Of a stretch of DNA of 33,128 bases, positions 1 to 8,322 are shown piece after piece. The notes beneath the pieces are model-generated. The model made no database searches and had not been told where the DNA came from. It saw only the letters and a program-made list of their open reading frames with translations. The stretch lies in assembly GCA_017625505.1 (NCBI GenBank), contig JAGAKV010000001.1:1-33128 (forward strand). Direction: 5' to 3'. Within the stretch, counting starts at the first letter, position 1. The number at the start of each line of letters is the position of its first letter. The stretch is from Clostridia bacterium (GTDB lineage Bacteria; Bacillota; Clostridia; Christensenellales; UBA1242). A program made the translations under genes and the position numbers.

Positions 1-431
1 ATATATAAAACTATTTTATGAATTAAAATATATTTTTTATTAATAAATAAATAATTTATGTTTGATTAAAAATTTATATTATACAAATTGATTTTATAGT
101 ACGAGAAATAAAAATAATAAAAATTTCTGTACCATGCAAATAAAGGGGTGTAGCTTTTAATAAAAACATATTAATAAATTTTATAAAAATTAAAAAATAA
201 AAGAAAAATATTAAATTAATATAGAAAATATAGAAAATATTCTTATTTTAAGCAGAAAAATGTTAAAAATAAATAAAAAATATTAATAAATTCGCAAATA
301 AATATTAAAATTAATAAATAATTAGTAAAAAATTCAATTAAAAATATAAAAAATAATAAAAATTGCGAATAAATCGGCATTGATTAATAAAAAAAACGTT
401 TGATGATTTCGTGAAAGGCAGGATAAAAATA
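1..431. other. AT-rich non-coding stretch
   Basis: No credible gene, tRNA or strong promoter is visible. The sequence is low-complexity A/T with many short AATAAA-like and TTAATAA-like words and only isolated G/C. It lies downstream of ndk, beyond its terminator. I see no iteron or DnaA-box cluster, so I assign no function. Confidence 0.6.
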
Positions 432-457
432 AAAAATAAGGCAAACGCCTTATTTTT
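432..457 (-). terminator. Intrinsic terminator of ndk
   Basis: An 11-bp stem (432-442 with 447-457) encloses the tetranucleotide loop aaac. On the minus strand it begins just after the ndk stop and is followed by a T-rich tract, the complement of the A-run at 427-437. Confidence 0.75.
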
Positions 458-463
458 ATATTG

Positions 464-922
464 TTAAAGTTCTCTTGCAGCTTCAATTTTTTTCTTTGAA
501 TAAGATTGTGCAAGACGGGTGAAAATTTTAATTTCGTTTACTTCAGATCCTTCAGTAAGGTCGGAGCCGTGCAAAATATTTTTTCTTGAATCTGGCTCTT
601 TGCCCATAGATGCAGGGATTGAAATGCGAAGCTCTTTGATTACTTCTCTCATTCTTGCTTTTGCGTTTTCGCCTTCAACAATCATTCCATAAGCTTTATC
701 AGAAGTTATATATTCTTCAAGTCCTTTATAGAAAGGCTTTGCGTTTTTGTAGCTTCCGCGAAAATGTTCTGCGTAGTGCTCTTGTGCGTCCTTTTTTTCA
801 TATTTTACAAAACTTGCTTGCACAATTTGAAAGCCTTCACTTTTAATTCTGTTGCGAATTGCCCTTAATAATTTCCAGCTGTTTGCAAATTCAGGCTTAA
901 CCATGATATATGTTCTTTCCAT
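464..922 (-). CDS. ndk: Nucleoside diphosphate kinase
   Basis: This is nucleoside diphosphate kinase, which moves the gamma-phosphate of ATP to NDPs through a phosphohistidine to balance NTP/dNTP pools in the cytosol. The active-site segment NILHGSD is present with the catalytic His at residue 118, the classic position, followed by the conserved acidic helix (EGSEVNEIKIF). Lys9 and Pro10 (MVKPEF) match the N-terminal strand, although the usual IKPDAV is altered. Length is 152 aa, normal for the family. I start at the ATG at 920-922 because GGAG lies 6-7 nt upstream; a longer reading from an upstream TTG would run into the promoter. It is monocistronic, with its own promoter and terminator. 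The protein is somewhat divergent in its N-terminal half, but the kinase signature makes the call secure. Confidence 0.9.
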   Translation of the reverse strand: MERTYIMVKPEFANSWKLLRAIRNRIKSEGFQIVQASFVKYEKKDAQEHYAEHFRGSYKNAKPFYKGLEEYITSDKAYGMIVEGENAKARMREVIKELRISIPASMGKEPDSRKNILHGSDLTEGSEVNEIKIFTRLAQSYSKKKIEAAREL

Positions 923-950
923 TTTTTTCTCCTTTTTTATCTTCCTTAAT

Positions 951-979
951 ATAATAGCACAATGTAAGCGTATTTTCAA
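951..979 (-). promoter_or_regulatory. Promoter of ndk
   Basis: On the minus strand TTGAAA (974-979), a 17-nt spacer, then TATTAT (951-956). The -10 is preceded by TGC, an extended -10. The predicted start lies about 22 nt upstream of the ndk Shine-Dalgarno site. Confidence 0.65.
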
Positions 980-1038
980 GAGGGCTGGAATAAAAAATAA
1001 TAATTTTTTATCATGTGCTAGAAAAGAATGATAATGCT

Positions 1039-1067
1039 TTTAATTTTTTAGTTAAATGTGCTATAAT
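1039..1067 (+). promoter_or_regulatory. Probable promoter of the small membrane-protein gene
   Basis: TATAAT at 1062-1067 lies about 30 nt upstream of the ATG, and the AAGGAGAGG ribosome site lies between them. The -35 match (TTTAAT at 1039-1044, 17-nt spacer) is weak. Confidence 0.45.
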
Positions 1068-1097
1068 TATAGTGTAAAACAAATCTAAGGAGAGGTT

Positions 1098-1604
1098 ATG
1101 AAAAAGTATATTTGGATGCTTTCGATTGGGCTTGTGTTTTCGTTTTCGCTGTGCTTTAGCATAATTCCAGGGTGTCCATATTGGCTGGTTGTGTTGACTG
1201 ACATCTTTGCAATGCTTGGAAGTGGGCTGGTTTGCTCGGCGGTGGTGACGTGGATTGTTGAAAGCAACAACGAAAAGCATAGAAAAATTGACATTAAGAG
1301 GCAGAAAGTATTTGCGCTTTCGGCCATTGTTGATAGAACTAAGTATTTGCTAAAAAATGAGATTCGAAATATGTCCGCCTTTTTGCTTGTAAGAGAAGAA
1401 AAGAAACGCAAAATTAGAAAGGTGAATGCATCAATTGAAGAGACTGCGGAAATTCTGAGCGAGATGCTTGCACGAATAAATCCGATTATCAAAACAGAAT
1501 ATAAGCCCAGTCCATTGAAAGAAAGGCTGCTGACGTTACTGCAGAGTGATAATGAGAGCGGCTTGGTTGCGAAGTTGAAAAAAACGAAAAAATTATGTTT
1601 TTAA
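1098..1604 (+). CDS. Small membrane protein with cytoplasmic helical tail, unknown function
   Basis: I do not recognise this 168-aa protein. It has two hydrophobic segments (about residues 5-23 and 28-50), so it probably forms a membrane hairpin. A basic, strongly helical tail of about 115 residues (ESNNEKHRKIDIKRQ onward) is likely cytoplasmic and may form a coiled coil. No enzymatic motif is visible. The ATG is supported by an AAGGAGAGG ribosome site 5-10 nt upstream and a TATAAT box before it. It stands alone between ndk, on the other strand, and the phosphohexomutase gene, with no obvious terminator of its own. The name is descriptive only. Confidence 0.6.
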   Translation: MKKYIWMLSIGLVFSFSLCFSIIPGCPYWLVVLTDIFAMLGSGLVCSAVVTWIVESNNEKHRKIDIKRQKVFALSAIVDRTKYLLKNEIRNMSAFLLVREEKKRKIRKVNASIEETAEILSEMLARINPIIKTEYKPSPLKERLLTLLQSDNESGLVAKLKKTKKLCF

Positions 1605-1738
1605 TAAAAATTTCATGCTGGTTGGCGAAATTATCTTAAACTGCATAATTTTTGTAGGTAATAAAATATTGCAGTTATATAGTATGCAAAATCAAAGTTT
1701 TATGATAAAATAGTGGGAAACAAAAGAAAAGGGGAAAT

Positions 1739-3151
1739 ATGAGTAAAATAAAATTTGGTACAGGCGGCTTTCGTGCTGTAATTGGGGAAGAGTTTAATAA
1801 AGAGAATGTGCAAAAAATTTGTCAGGCGATGGCAAACATAATGAAGGCAAAGAATTTTAAGAAAGAGATTTGTATTGGTTATGACTATCGCTTTATGTCT
1901 GAGAATTTTGCAGTGTGGTGTGCAGAAGTTTTTGCTGGAAATGACGTCAAAGTGGAGCTTTTTGACTGTGCTACATCAACGCCGGTTGTTATGCATGCGA
2001 CTAAGCTAAAAGAAAATGACTTTGGTCTTATGGTGACTGCGAGCCACAACCCATATATTTATAATGGCATCAAGGCGTTTGTTAAAGAAGGCAAAGACGC
2101 ATCTGCTGCCGAAACGGGTGAAATTGAAAGGGAAATGGACAAGGTTGTTGAAATTAGGAGTGTGGATTTCAACGAGGCGTTTGGCAACATGATTGTTCAC
2201 GCAAATTATATGGAGAGTTACATCAACAATATTGTTAAGTTGCTTGACATTGAGAGTGCTGCGGAACAACTAAATATTGTGTATGATGCAAAGTGCGGAT
2301 CGACCGTGGAAGAAATTGATATGCTTTCACAGAAGATTGGCAATAGTAATTATGAGATTATCAATAATAAAAGAGATGCGTTCTTTGGCTTTGAAGTACC
2401 AGCTCCAAGTGCAAATAATATTGCTAAGCTTACTGAAACCGTTAAGAAAAACAAGGCGGATATCGGTTTTGCTCTTGATGCAGACGGAGACAGGCTTGCT
2501 GTGGTAGATGAAGAGGGTAACTACATTGACAACAACTATCTTTTGGCAATTGCTTACTACTTCTTTGTGAAGTATTGCGGAAAGAAGGGTGGCTCTGTAA
2601 AAAATGTTGCAACTTCAAATTTATTAAATGCAGTAACGGAAAAACTTGGGAATATTTGCTATGAAGTTCCTGTTGGGTTTAAATATGTTTCAGCTGCGCT
2701 CATTGAAAACAATGCTGTTGTTGGTGGGGAAAGCAGCGGGGGGCTTGCTGTTGACGGCCATATTTGGGGAAAAGACAGTCTTCTTGCCATTGCGATCTGC
2801 ATTAAGGCAATGAGTGTTATGAAAAAGCCATTCAGTCAAATTTTGAAAGAAGTTAAAGATTTTGTTGGTGGCTATGAGAAAGTCATTTTTGACAAGCAAT
2901 ATTCATACACGAAGCAGCAAAAAGAATTTATTGACAAGGTGATTTTTGAAGATCGCCTCACGCCAGAGCATCGATATGATCTTGCGGATGTTGCTTATCA
3001 AGATTATGTGAAAGTGTACTATAAAAATGGAAACTGGTCTCTTATTAGATTCTCGGGCACAGAGCCTATTTTGCGAATCTTTGTTGAGGCCGATAGTCAA
3101 GACGAGTGCAACGCAATGATTAAAGACTGGGAAGCGCTGCTGAATATATAA
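1739..3151 (+). CDS. Phosphoglucomutase/phosphomannomutase (alpha-D-phosphohexomutase)
   Basis: This enzyme interconverts hexose 1- and 6-phosphates (glucose, mannose or aminosugar) through a phosphoserine, feeding envelope polysaccharide and glycogen precursors. All four family signatures are present: the N-terminal FGTGGFRA (6-13), the phosphoserine loop TASHNP with Ser102, the Mg-binding loop DADGDR (247-252), the sugar-binding loop GGESSGG (about 329-335) and the phosphate-binding loop RFSGTEP (437-443). Length is 470 aa, typical for the short bacterial phosphoglucomutase/phosphomannomutase class. The ATG has AAGGGG about 5 nt upstream. Sequence reading cannot settle whether the main substrate is glucose, mannose or glucosamine phosphate; the FGTGGFR start resembles bacterial PgcA/ManB-type enzymes. 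It is probably monocistronic. Confidence 0.9.
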   Translation: MSKIKFGTGGFRAVIGEEFNKENVQKICQAMANIMKAKNFKKEICIGYDYRFMSENFAVWCAEVFAGNDVKVELFDCATSTPVVMHATKLKENDFGLMVTASHNPYIYNGIKAFVKEGKDASAAETGEIEREMDKVVEIRSVDFNEAFGNMIVHANYMESYINNIVKLLDIESAAEQLNIVYDAKCGSTVEEIDMLSQKIGNSNYEIINNKRDAFFGFEVPAPSANNIAKLTETVKKNKADIGFALDADGDRLAVVDEEGNYIDNNYLLAIAYYFFVKYCGKKGGSVKNVATSNLLNAVTEKLGNICYEVPVGFKYVSAALIENNAVVGGESSGGLAVDGHIWGKDSLLAIAICIKAMSVMKKPFSQILKEVKDFVGGYEKVIFDKQYSYTKQQKEFIDKVIFEDRLTPEHRYDLADVAYQDYVKVYYKNGNWSLIRFSGTEPILRIFVEADSQDECNAMIKDWEALLNI

Positions 3152-3164
3152 TAATTAAAAAATT

Positions 3165-3200
3165 GCTGGATATTCTAATGAGTAGGGCCAGCGTTTTTTT
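3165..3200 (+). terminator. Probable terminator after the phosphohexomutase
   Basis: GCTGG (3165-3169) pairs with CCAGC (3188-3192), followed by G and seven T. The loop is long (18 nt), so the fold is modest, but position and T-run fit a Rho-independent terminator. Confidence 0.45.
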
Positions 3201-3315
3201 ACTAAACCAAAATTTACTTTGTCAGCTTTATGTAAAAATAGCTGGTTTACGCAATAATTTGCTGAAATCAAGTACAAAACTGTAAAAAAATATTAAAATC
3301 ATAGCAAAAGTGGTA

Positions 3316-3344
3316 TTGACAAGCAAAATAATATATGTTATATT
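3316..3344 (+). promoter_or_regulatory. Strong promoter of the three-sigma operon
   Basis: Consensus TTGACA (3316-3321), exactly 17 nt, then TATATT (3339-3344). It lies 20 nt upstream of the first sigma-like ATG, with AGGAG at 3354-3358. No overlapping operator palindrome is evident, so the operon looks expressed by the housekeeping sigma. Confidence 0.8.
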
Positions 3345-3364
3345 TTTTATATTAGGAGATATAT

Positions 3365-4309
3365 ATGCAAAAGAGTGTTGGAAAGGTGTTGAAGGTAATT
3401 AGACTTTGTCAGGAGAAAGAAATCGAGACGGTTGCAAAACAAATGGCAAAGAAGGTTGATTTTATTAAGAAAGTTGAGCAGGGCGAGGAACAACTTTCAG
3501 AACAGGTTATTAAATCCTTTGAGAAAAATTATTGTTTTACAAGAGAAGAAATTTTTTCTTTTGCAAATAAGGTTGCCGACGGAAGCATGAATTGGCACAA
3601 CCTTCTTATCGCGGTTGCTAAAATGGATTTGCAACGCAAAAAAGCTAGACTCAAGCGCGAGGAAGAAAAAGAGTTTGTTGACAGGCTGGACAAGATGATT
3701 GATCAAGAAGAAAGCAAGCTTATGGACAAGTATTACATTCAAGGCGATATGAAGGCAAGAGAAAAGCTGATCATCAAGCTTCTTCCAATTATTGAAAGAG
3801 TTATAGACCATAGATTTGTCAAGGATGATCAATATCAAGAAATGTTCAATGAAGCGGTGTTGGTGCTTGAAAAAACTATAGACGCATACAACGTAAAAGG
3901 CAAGGCATGCCTTCGTACACGTTGTTACATCACCGTTGCAAGATCGCTTGAAAGTAAGTATCCAAATCATATCAAGGGTGCATATAAAACACAGGATATA
4001 GCTGACAAAGAAGAAGACTTTATCGTTGATGATGAGCCTGTTGAAAATGAGGGACTGCATAATGTTTTCATCGAGCAGCTTATGGCCGTTGTTGGGCAGT
4101 ATTTAACAACAAGATCTAAGTGGACACGAAGCATGCTGCGTTATCTTTGGGGACTTGATGATGGGGAAGCGAAAACATTTACACAGACAGCGGCTAAATT
4201 TGATTGCAGCAGTGAAAATGTTCGTCAAAAAAATCATAGAGCGCAGGATACTATTAGAGCAATGCTGAAGCAAAATATGAAGATTCGAGATGAGGACTTA
4301 TATTTATAG
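3365..4309 (+). CDS. Sigma-70-like protein 1 with extra N-terminal HTH-like domain
   Basis: First of three consecutive sigma-like genes. Residues 1-65 look like a Cro/XRE-type helical domain (SVGKVLKVIRLCQ... KKVEQGEEQLSEQVI), followed by a charged linker. Residues about 112-200 correspond to sigma region 2: the opening EESKLMDKYYIQGDMKAREK aligns with the same segment of the next two proteins. Residues about 250-303 resemble region 4 (YLWGLDDGEAKTFTQTAAKF, then CSSENVRQ as recognition helix). The 2.3/2.4 segment (NVKGKACLRTRCYITVARSLE) has lost most of the aromatic and basic residues that melt and read the -10 element, so this may be a sigma-like regulator rather than a working sigma. The ATG follows AGGAG by 6 nt. 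Its stop overlaps the ribosome site of the next gene. Family membership is inferred from paralogy within the operon. Confidence 0.7.
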   Translation: MQKSVGKVLKVIRLCQEKEIETVAKQMAKKVDFIKKVEQGEEQLSEQVIKSFEKNYCFTREEIFSFANKVADGSMNWHNLLIAVAKMDLQRKKARLKREEEKEFVDRLDKMIDQEESKLMDKYYIQGDMKAREKLIIKLLPIIERVIDHRFVKDDQYQEMFNEAVLVLEKTIDAYNVKGKACLRTRCYITVARSLESKYPNHIKGAYKTQDIADKEEDFIVDDEPVENEGLHNVFIEQLMAVVGQYLTTRSKWTRSMLRYLWGLDDGEAKTFTQTAAKFDCSSENVRQKNHRAQDTIRAMLKQNMKIRDEDLYL

Positions 4310-4318
4310 GAGGGAAAA

Positions 4319-5047
4319 ATGGGTGAGTATGAACTTTATATAACAGGGCAAGAGCTTCCACGTGCTTTGTCTAAAGAGGAAGAAAAGGCTTTGCTTGATC
4401 GATATTTTTTACAAGGTGATCAAGAAGCAAAAGATCAATTGATTATTCATAATCTGCGTCTTGCTAGAAAAGTGATAAGAATGCATCCAAACGACGAAAT
4501 TGCTGAGGAAGATTTTTATTCGTATGCTGCTGAAAATATGGTTAAGGCAATTGATAAGTACGATTATTCTGCCTCAAATATCGCTCTTTCAACTTATTTT
4601 ACAACATGCCTTGAAAACCTTTTAATGCTTTTGCTGCGCAATGCAAATTTCAAAAAACGAAAGGGTAATGTTATTTCTATTGATACTACTATATACGAAA
4701 GCAATGGCACGGAGGATGTTCTCTTAAGTGATAAACTTGAAAGTGACGAAAATGTGCAAGAAGAAGTTGTCACAAAGCTTGAGAATGAAGATTTGATGAA
4801 ACAAATAATAGAGATTGTTAAGCAAATGGATGTTCGTAGACAGCGTATATTTTATTCATATTGGGGATTGTGTGGCCACAAGGCGAAGAAAATTTCTGAG
4901 ATTGCAATGGATGAGAATTTAAGCACTCAAAGAATCAACATCATCCTGAAAGATATACAAGAAAAAATCAAGATTGGGCTTAAACTTCTACCAGCGCCAT
5001 CAAAGAAAAGAAGGAAACGTCGCGTAGAAGAAGCTCAGCTGGTGTAG
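4319..5047 (+). CDS. Sigma-70-like protein 2 (degenerate region 2.4)
   Basis: Second member of the operon, 242 aa. Residues 14-50 (LPRALSKEEEKALLDRYF, then GDQEAKDQLIIHNLRL) are a clear sigma region 1.2/2.1 like that of the sporulation-type SigE/SigK/SigF/SigG family. Region 2.2-2.4 is recognisable up to KAIDKYDYSASNIALSTYF but then diverges (TTCLENLLMLLLRN) from the canonical RRYVTRY-type helix seen in the third gene. A region-4-like C-terminus follows (about 165-225: RQRIFYSYWGLCGHKAKKISEIA), then a very basic tail (KKRRKRR). AGGAGGG overlaps the stop of the upstream gene, so translation is probably coupled. Whether it directs transcription itself or modulates its neighbours cannot be told from sequence. 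Confidence 0.75.
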   Translation: MGEYELYITGQELPRALSKEEEKALLDRYFLQGDQEAKDQLIIHNLRLARKVIRMHPNDEIAEEDFYSYAAENMVKAIDKYDYSASNIALSTYFTTCLENLLMLLLRNANFKKRKGNVISIDTTIYESNGTEDVLLSDKLESDENVQEEVVTKLENEDLMKQIIEIVKQMDVRRQRIFYSYWGLCGHKAKKISEIAMDENLSTQRINIILKDIQEKIKIGLKLLPAPSKKRRKRRVEEAQLV

Positions 5048-5056
5048 GAGGAGAAA

Positions 5057-5761
5057 ATGGATATAAAAAATTTGCCACCAAGACTTTCGGCGGAAGAGGA
5101 GCAAAAATATTTTGAACGTTTTTGCAAAAACGGAGATATTGACGCGCGAAATAAATTGATCGAACATAACCTGCGCATGATTGTCACCGTCATTACTGAA
5201 AGATTTTTATCTTTTATGCCAACCTTTGAGTTTGAGGACTTATTTCAAGAGGGCGCGAATGGACTGAGACGAGGGATTGAAATGTTTGATCCGTCAAAAA
5301 ACATCAAACTTTCCACCTTTATCTATCCATATATTGATGGCTACATTCGAAGATATGTTACCAGATATGATTTAAAAATGCCAAGGGATGCCAAAGTTTC
5401 AATAGATTCGAAGCCTATTAAGAATGACGCAGAAGAAGAAGCGTTTCTGATCGATTTTATTGCAGACGAAAACGATGTTCAAGAAGAAGTTATTGGCGAG
5501 ATGAACAGAAAAGAGCTACTCAAGCAAATACTTCTCTATTTAAAAGAGAAACTCTCAGCGCATGCATTTGCAATTTTTTGCGATAGATTTGGCGTTGATG
5601 ATGGAAAAATTAAAACCTACCAAGATGTGGCTGAAAAATTTGGAGTTTCACGCGAGCGGGTTAGACAAATTTGCGAAAAAGCGAAGAGGCTTGCAAGAGA
5701 ATATCTTATAAGAAAGGGTTATGCAGTTAGAAAAGATAATGGAGATATTGCTGAAATCTAA
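5057..5761 (+). CDS. Sigma-70-family RNA polymerase sigma factor (canonical member of the trio)
   Basis: Third gene, 234 aa, and the one that looks like a working sigma factor. Region 2: LSAEEEQKYFERF, then ARNKLIEHNLRMIVTVI, the core-binding segment EFEDLFQEGANGLRRGIEMFDPS, and the -10 melting/reading segment KLSTFIYPYIDGYIRRYVTRY. Region 4.2: TYQDVAEKFGVSRERVRQIC, a textbook recognition helix. Region 3 is short, as in sporulation sigmas. It starts 9 nt after the previous stop behind AGGAGGAG, and the operon ends at the hairpin 5782-5812. No anti-sigma gene is adjacent. It is not one of the standard sporulation sigmas by context, since spoIIGA, spoIIAB and ftsZ neighbours are absent. Confidence 0.88.
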   Translation: MDIKNLPPRLSAEEEQKYFERFCKNGDIDARNKLIEHNLRMIVTVITERFLSFMPTFEFEDLFQEGANGLRRGIEMFDPSKNIKLSTFIYPYIDGYIRRYVTRYDLKMPRDAKVSIDSKPIKNDAEEEAFLIDFIADENDVQEEVIGEMNRKELLKQILLYLKEKLSAHAFAIFCDRFGVDDGKIKTYQDVAEKFGVSRERVRQICEKAKRLAREYLIRKGYAVRKDNGDIAEI

Positions 5762-5781
5762 AATTGTTTAAAAATTCATTA

Positions 5782-5812
5782 AAAAATGCACTACTAATTG
5801 TAGTGCATTTTT
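5782..5812. terminator. Bidirectional terminator after the sigma operon
   Basis: A perfect 13-bp stem (5782-5794 with 5800-5812) with loop taatt, A-run on the left and T-run on the right. It can end the sigma operon on the plus strand and the convergent gene at 5849 on the minus strand. Confidence 0.85.
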
Positions 5813-5848
5813 GATTGGTGCTTGATATTACAAATTTATTTTATATTT

Positions 5849-6892
5849 TTATTCATATTCTCTTGCGGAAGAATTATCTTCCTTGTAATGATTTTTTCTT
5901 GCGTATTCGACTAAAACACTGGCAAAATCATGGGAAAGAAGATCGCTTATCATCTTGTTTTGCTGCTGTTTTTTGATTGACTCTTTTGTGACATCTTCGC
6001 GGTATATTACCTCTTTTTTTGAGTAATAAACTTGACAGTTTTTCAAGTTGAACTCAACAACAAGCTTGTGTTGGTTGTCAATCTTAAAGCACATATAAGC
6101 CTTTTCATCAAGCTCGCTGTTGACGCTTTTATTGCCTCCTTTGTAGATGGAACACTCTCCAAGAATTTTTGGGAAAAATGTCATTCGTACTTTTTTCTCA
6201 AGTGCGCGCCAGTCCTCTTTTGTGAAAAACCAAAAGCTGTATAGGATATCTTTTGGGCGGCGTGATTGTTTGAATGCTGCGATGCAATTTTCAGGGTAGA
6301 TTTCACAAGTACGAGGATCAACATAGAAGTTTCGCTCCTGTGAGATGTGGTAAGGGGCAGCCTTCCATGAAATGTTGTCGTACGGACAACAGAAAAGGTT
6401 TTCATTTTCATAGATTGAAACGCGCAGATTCTTTTTTGCGATAAGCAGCCACCATAAACTTTCTTTTCGGTGAGAATCAACGCGTTTGACGGTCATTTGC
6501 TGCGGAAGAATAAGGTTGATTTTTGCGTCCTTGTCAAAAGAGTCTTTCAAAAGTTTGATTGATGTGTTTTGTGCAACAACGATGTTCACTTTTGCAATGC
6601 CTTTAAAACAGCCGCTTGCAATTTGAATGTTGCCTTGAATATATTCTTTATGCTGAGGCGTGATGTTTTTATATGTTCCGTCTAGGCTGTCGAAATTAAG
6701 ATACTCATTTTCAGCTGGTACATAAGCGTTTTCATTTAGGATGGGCAGTGTGATCGATTGTGGCAGGCTATCACTAAAGTTTATAAATTTTTCAATTGTG
6801 TTGCCCTTTACTGTAAAACCATAGAGTGGTTTGCCGCTGCTTTTGTCAAATTTAACGTACATGTCGCCGAATTTTTTAGGTAAATTTATCAT
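5849..6892 (-). CDS. Unknown 347-aa protein
   Basis: I do not recognise this protein. It has no signal peptide or membrane segment and looks cytosolic and mixed alpha/beta. A middle stretch (about residues 85-135, GNIQIASGCFKGIAKVNIVV) has short beta-rich units faintly like BspA/LRR_5 repeats, but no clear periodicity. The C-terminal third is charged and helical (KKQQQNKMISDLLSHDFASVLVEY). Several Trp and Tyr cluster in the centre (SLWWLLIAKK, YSFWFFTKEDWRAL). GGAG lies 10 nt upstream of the chosen ATG, a little far but the only site; the next in-frame Met is at residue 11. It has its own consensus promoter and shares a terminator with the sigma operon, so it is a single-gene unit. Confidence 0.6.
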   Translation of the reverse strand: MINLPKKFGDMYVKFDKSSGKPLYGFTVKGNTIEKFINFSDSLPQSITLPILNENAYVPAENEYLNFDSLDGTYKNITPQHKEYIQGNIQIASGCFKGIAKVNIVVAQNTSIKLLKDSFDKDAKINLILPQQMTVKRVDSHRKESLWWLLIAKKNLRVSIYENENLFCCPYDNISWKAAPYHISQERNFYVDPRTCEIYPENCIAAFKQSRRPKDILYSFWFFTKEDWRALEKKVRMTFFPKILGECSIYKGGNKSVNSELDEKAYMCFKIDNQHKLVVEFNLKNCQVYYSKKEVIYREDVTKESIKKQQQNKMISDLLSHDFASVLVEYARKNHYKEDNSSAREYE

Positions 6893-6941
6893 TAAGTCAA
6901 GACTCCTTTTGTTAGTAGAAATGTTTATTTTTTATGCCTGT

Positions 6942-6970
6942 ATTATATCACAACGCCACTACTTTGTCAA
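6942..6970 (-). promoter_or_regulatory. Consensus promoter of the 5849-6892 gene
   Basis: Minus strand TTGACA (6965-6970), 17-nt spacer, TATAAT (6942-6947): a perfect SigA-type consensus about 50 nt upstream of the ATG. Confidence 0.8.
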
Positions 6971-7151
6971 TATAAGAAATTAAAACAGCATGCATTTTGG
7001 GATGACATTGACAAAAAAGAAGAAATGACTTACATTTCTCCTTAGACTTATTTGCTTTAAAATAAAATTAATTTAAAACTTAGATTTAGGTGGGGACCAA
7101 AAACGCTCAAAGATAGTTTATGCTTGTCATCGCTATCAGTGAAAAATATTT

Positions 7152-7170
7152 CTTATAAGGGCGTTATAAG
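7152..7170 (-). terminator. Possible terminator overlapping the GNAT stop codon
   Basis: CTTATAA (minus strand) pairs with TTATAAG around a 5-nt loop; the stop codon lies in the left arm. The following minus-strand sequence is AAATATTTTT, a weak U-tract, so efficiency is uncertain. Confidence 0.35.
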
Positions 7171-7616
7171 TTTTTGATTAGCAGTGCGCTCCAAAAATCC
7201 ATGCCAAGTTTTTCGATATAAAATTTAAGAAGGCGCTTATAGTCTTTAGACACTGCGCTTCCGCGCAAGCTTTTACAGCCCTCTTGTTTGGCGTATTGTT
7301 CTACAAAGTCGAAAAGCATTTTGCCAGCACCGTTTTTGCGATATGAAGGCAATACAAAAAGTTCCTCAAGCCAAAGGGTGAGATCTCCTTTTTGTCCGTA
7401 AGGGGTTGTTTTTGTGTCATTTTCGATTGTAAAATAAAGATAGCCAACAATAAGGTTGTTTGTCGTTGTCGCAACCAAAACTTTCTTGTCTCTATAAAAC
7501 TCTTCGCTTTCGGCTTTGACTCCATTGCAGCAACATTCGTCGGCAAAGCGTTTGCTAAGGTCGGCAACGTTGTCAAAATCATTTGAGTTTGCAAATCTAA
7601 TTTTAATTTCTTCCAT
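7164..7616 (-). CDS. GNAT-family N-acetyltransferase
   Basis: A 150-aa single-domain GNAT enzyme that would transfer an acetyl group from acetyl-CoA to an amine; the substrate is unknown. The start IKIRFANSNDFDNVADLSKRF is the typical beta1-alpha1. The acetyl-CoA-binding motif A is LEELFVLPSYRKNGAGKMLFD (about residues 85-108), with the pyrophosphate loop reduced to RKNGAGK (compare Q/R-x-x-G-x-G/A). Motif B follows (YKRLLKFYIEKLGM). Length is normal. AGGAG lies 6 nt upstream of the ATG. Upstream there is a possible TTGGAA-16-TAAAAT promoter (7635-7662). It is flanked by unrelated accessory genes, so no pathway can be inferred. Confidence 0.85.
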   Translation of the reverse strand: MEEIKIRFANSNDFDNVADLSKRFADECCCNGVKAESEEFYRDKKVLVATTTNNLIVGYLYFTIENDTKTTPYGQKGDLTLWLEELFVLPSYRKNGAGKMLFDFVEQYAKQEGCKSLRGSAVSKDYKRLLKFYIEKLGMDFWSALLIKNL

Positions 7617-7719
7617 ATTTTTCTCCTTATTTTTATTTTAGCATATTTGAGATAAATTCCAAAGCAATCGTATAAAAAAGTGTAGAAACTCAAAAAGTTT
7701 ATGTTGATACGGTTTTTGT

Positions 7720-8301
7720 TTAGTCTGGGTAAGTATCATTATTACCACGTAACTTCACATTGTATTCATTCGCAAGTTTTTTGATTAACATACGGTATAA
7801 TCCAGCTAGAGTAGCAGTATTTAAATAGGGTTGACCAAAATGCACACTTGCATACTGGAACAAATCTTTTAGTGAATTTTTAATTTTGTCATTGATTGCA
7901 TTAGGCGATGAAGTTTGCGCTAAGTTTTCAATTAGCTTCAAATCGGATGTGACGCTTGTCTTATAGATTCGTTTGTATTCCTCTTCTGCCTGAATAGACC
8001 AAAATGTGCCATAAAAAGGCACTTTATACGCTTTGATCCAGTCCCACATGATTTCAGGATCGCTGACATTTGGGCCGTCAGCATGACAGCGGCTACAAAG
8101 CAAAACAATGTTAGATGGGGAATCTTCGCCGCCTAAAGAATGGGGGATTATATGAAACCTTTGTAAATTTCGCTCACAGCCACATCTCCAGCAGTGAGAA
8201 TCAGCTTCGCTCCAGTCAACGCTTAAACAGCATTCATCTACTCTCGTTTCCCAATAGTCAATAGCTTGCTTAATGGTTGTTTTAATTGCTTCGCGTCTCA
8301 T
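7720..8301 (-). CDS. HNH endonuclease-domain protein
   Basis: A 193-aa protein with an HNH nuclease domain in the first 75 residues. Two zinc knuckles are visible (Cys37/Cys40 and Cys69/Cys72). Between them lie His50, the catalytic-pair His54 (FHIIPHSLGG), Asn64 (SPSNIVLLC) and His73, the full set for a metal-dependent HNH enzyme. The remaining about 120 residues are helical and unrecognised. AAGAAGGTGA precedes the ATG. There is no methylase or integrase beside it, so it is neither a clear restriction enzyme nor a complete mobile element; it may be a lone host or prophage-derived nuclease. Immediately upstream lies copy 1 of the 40-bp repeat. Confidence 0.8.
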   Translation of the reverse strand: MRREAIKTTIKQAIDYWETRVDECCLSVDWSEADSHCWRCGCERNLQRFHIIPHSLGGEDSPSNIVLLCSRCHADGPNVSDPEIMWDWIKAYKVPFYGTFWSIQAEEEYKRIYKTSVTSDLKLIENLAQTSSPNAINDKIKNSLKDLFQYASVHFGQPYLNTATLAGLYRMLIKKLANEYNVKLRGNNDTYPD

Positions 8302-8322
8302 AAATCACCTTCTTTTTTAATC

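Noticed and set aside
1011..1492. Minus-strand frames opposite the small membrane-protein gene
   Set aside because: They mirror the plus-strand gene, have no ribosome site, and show no protein-like composition.
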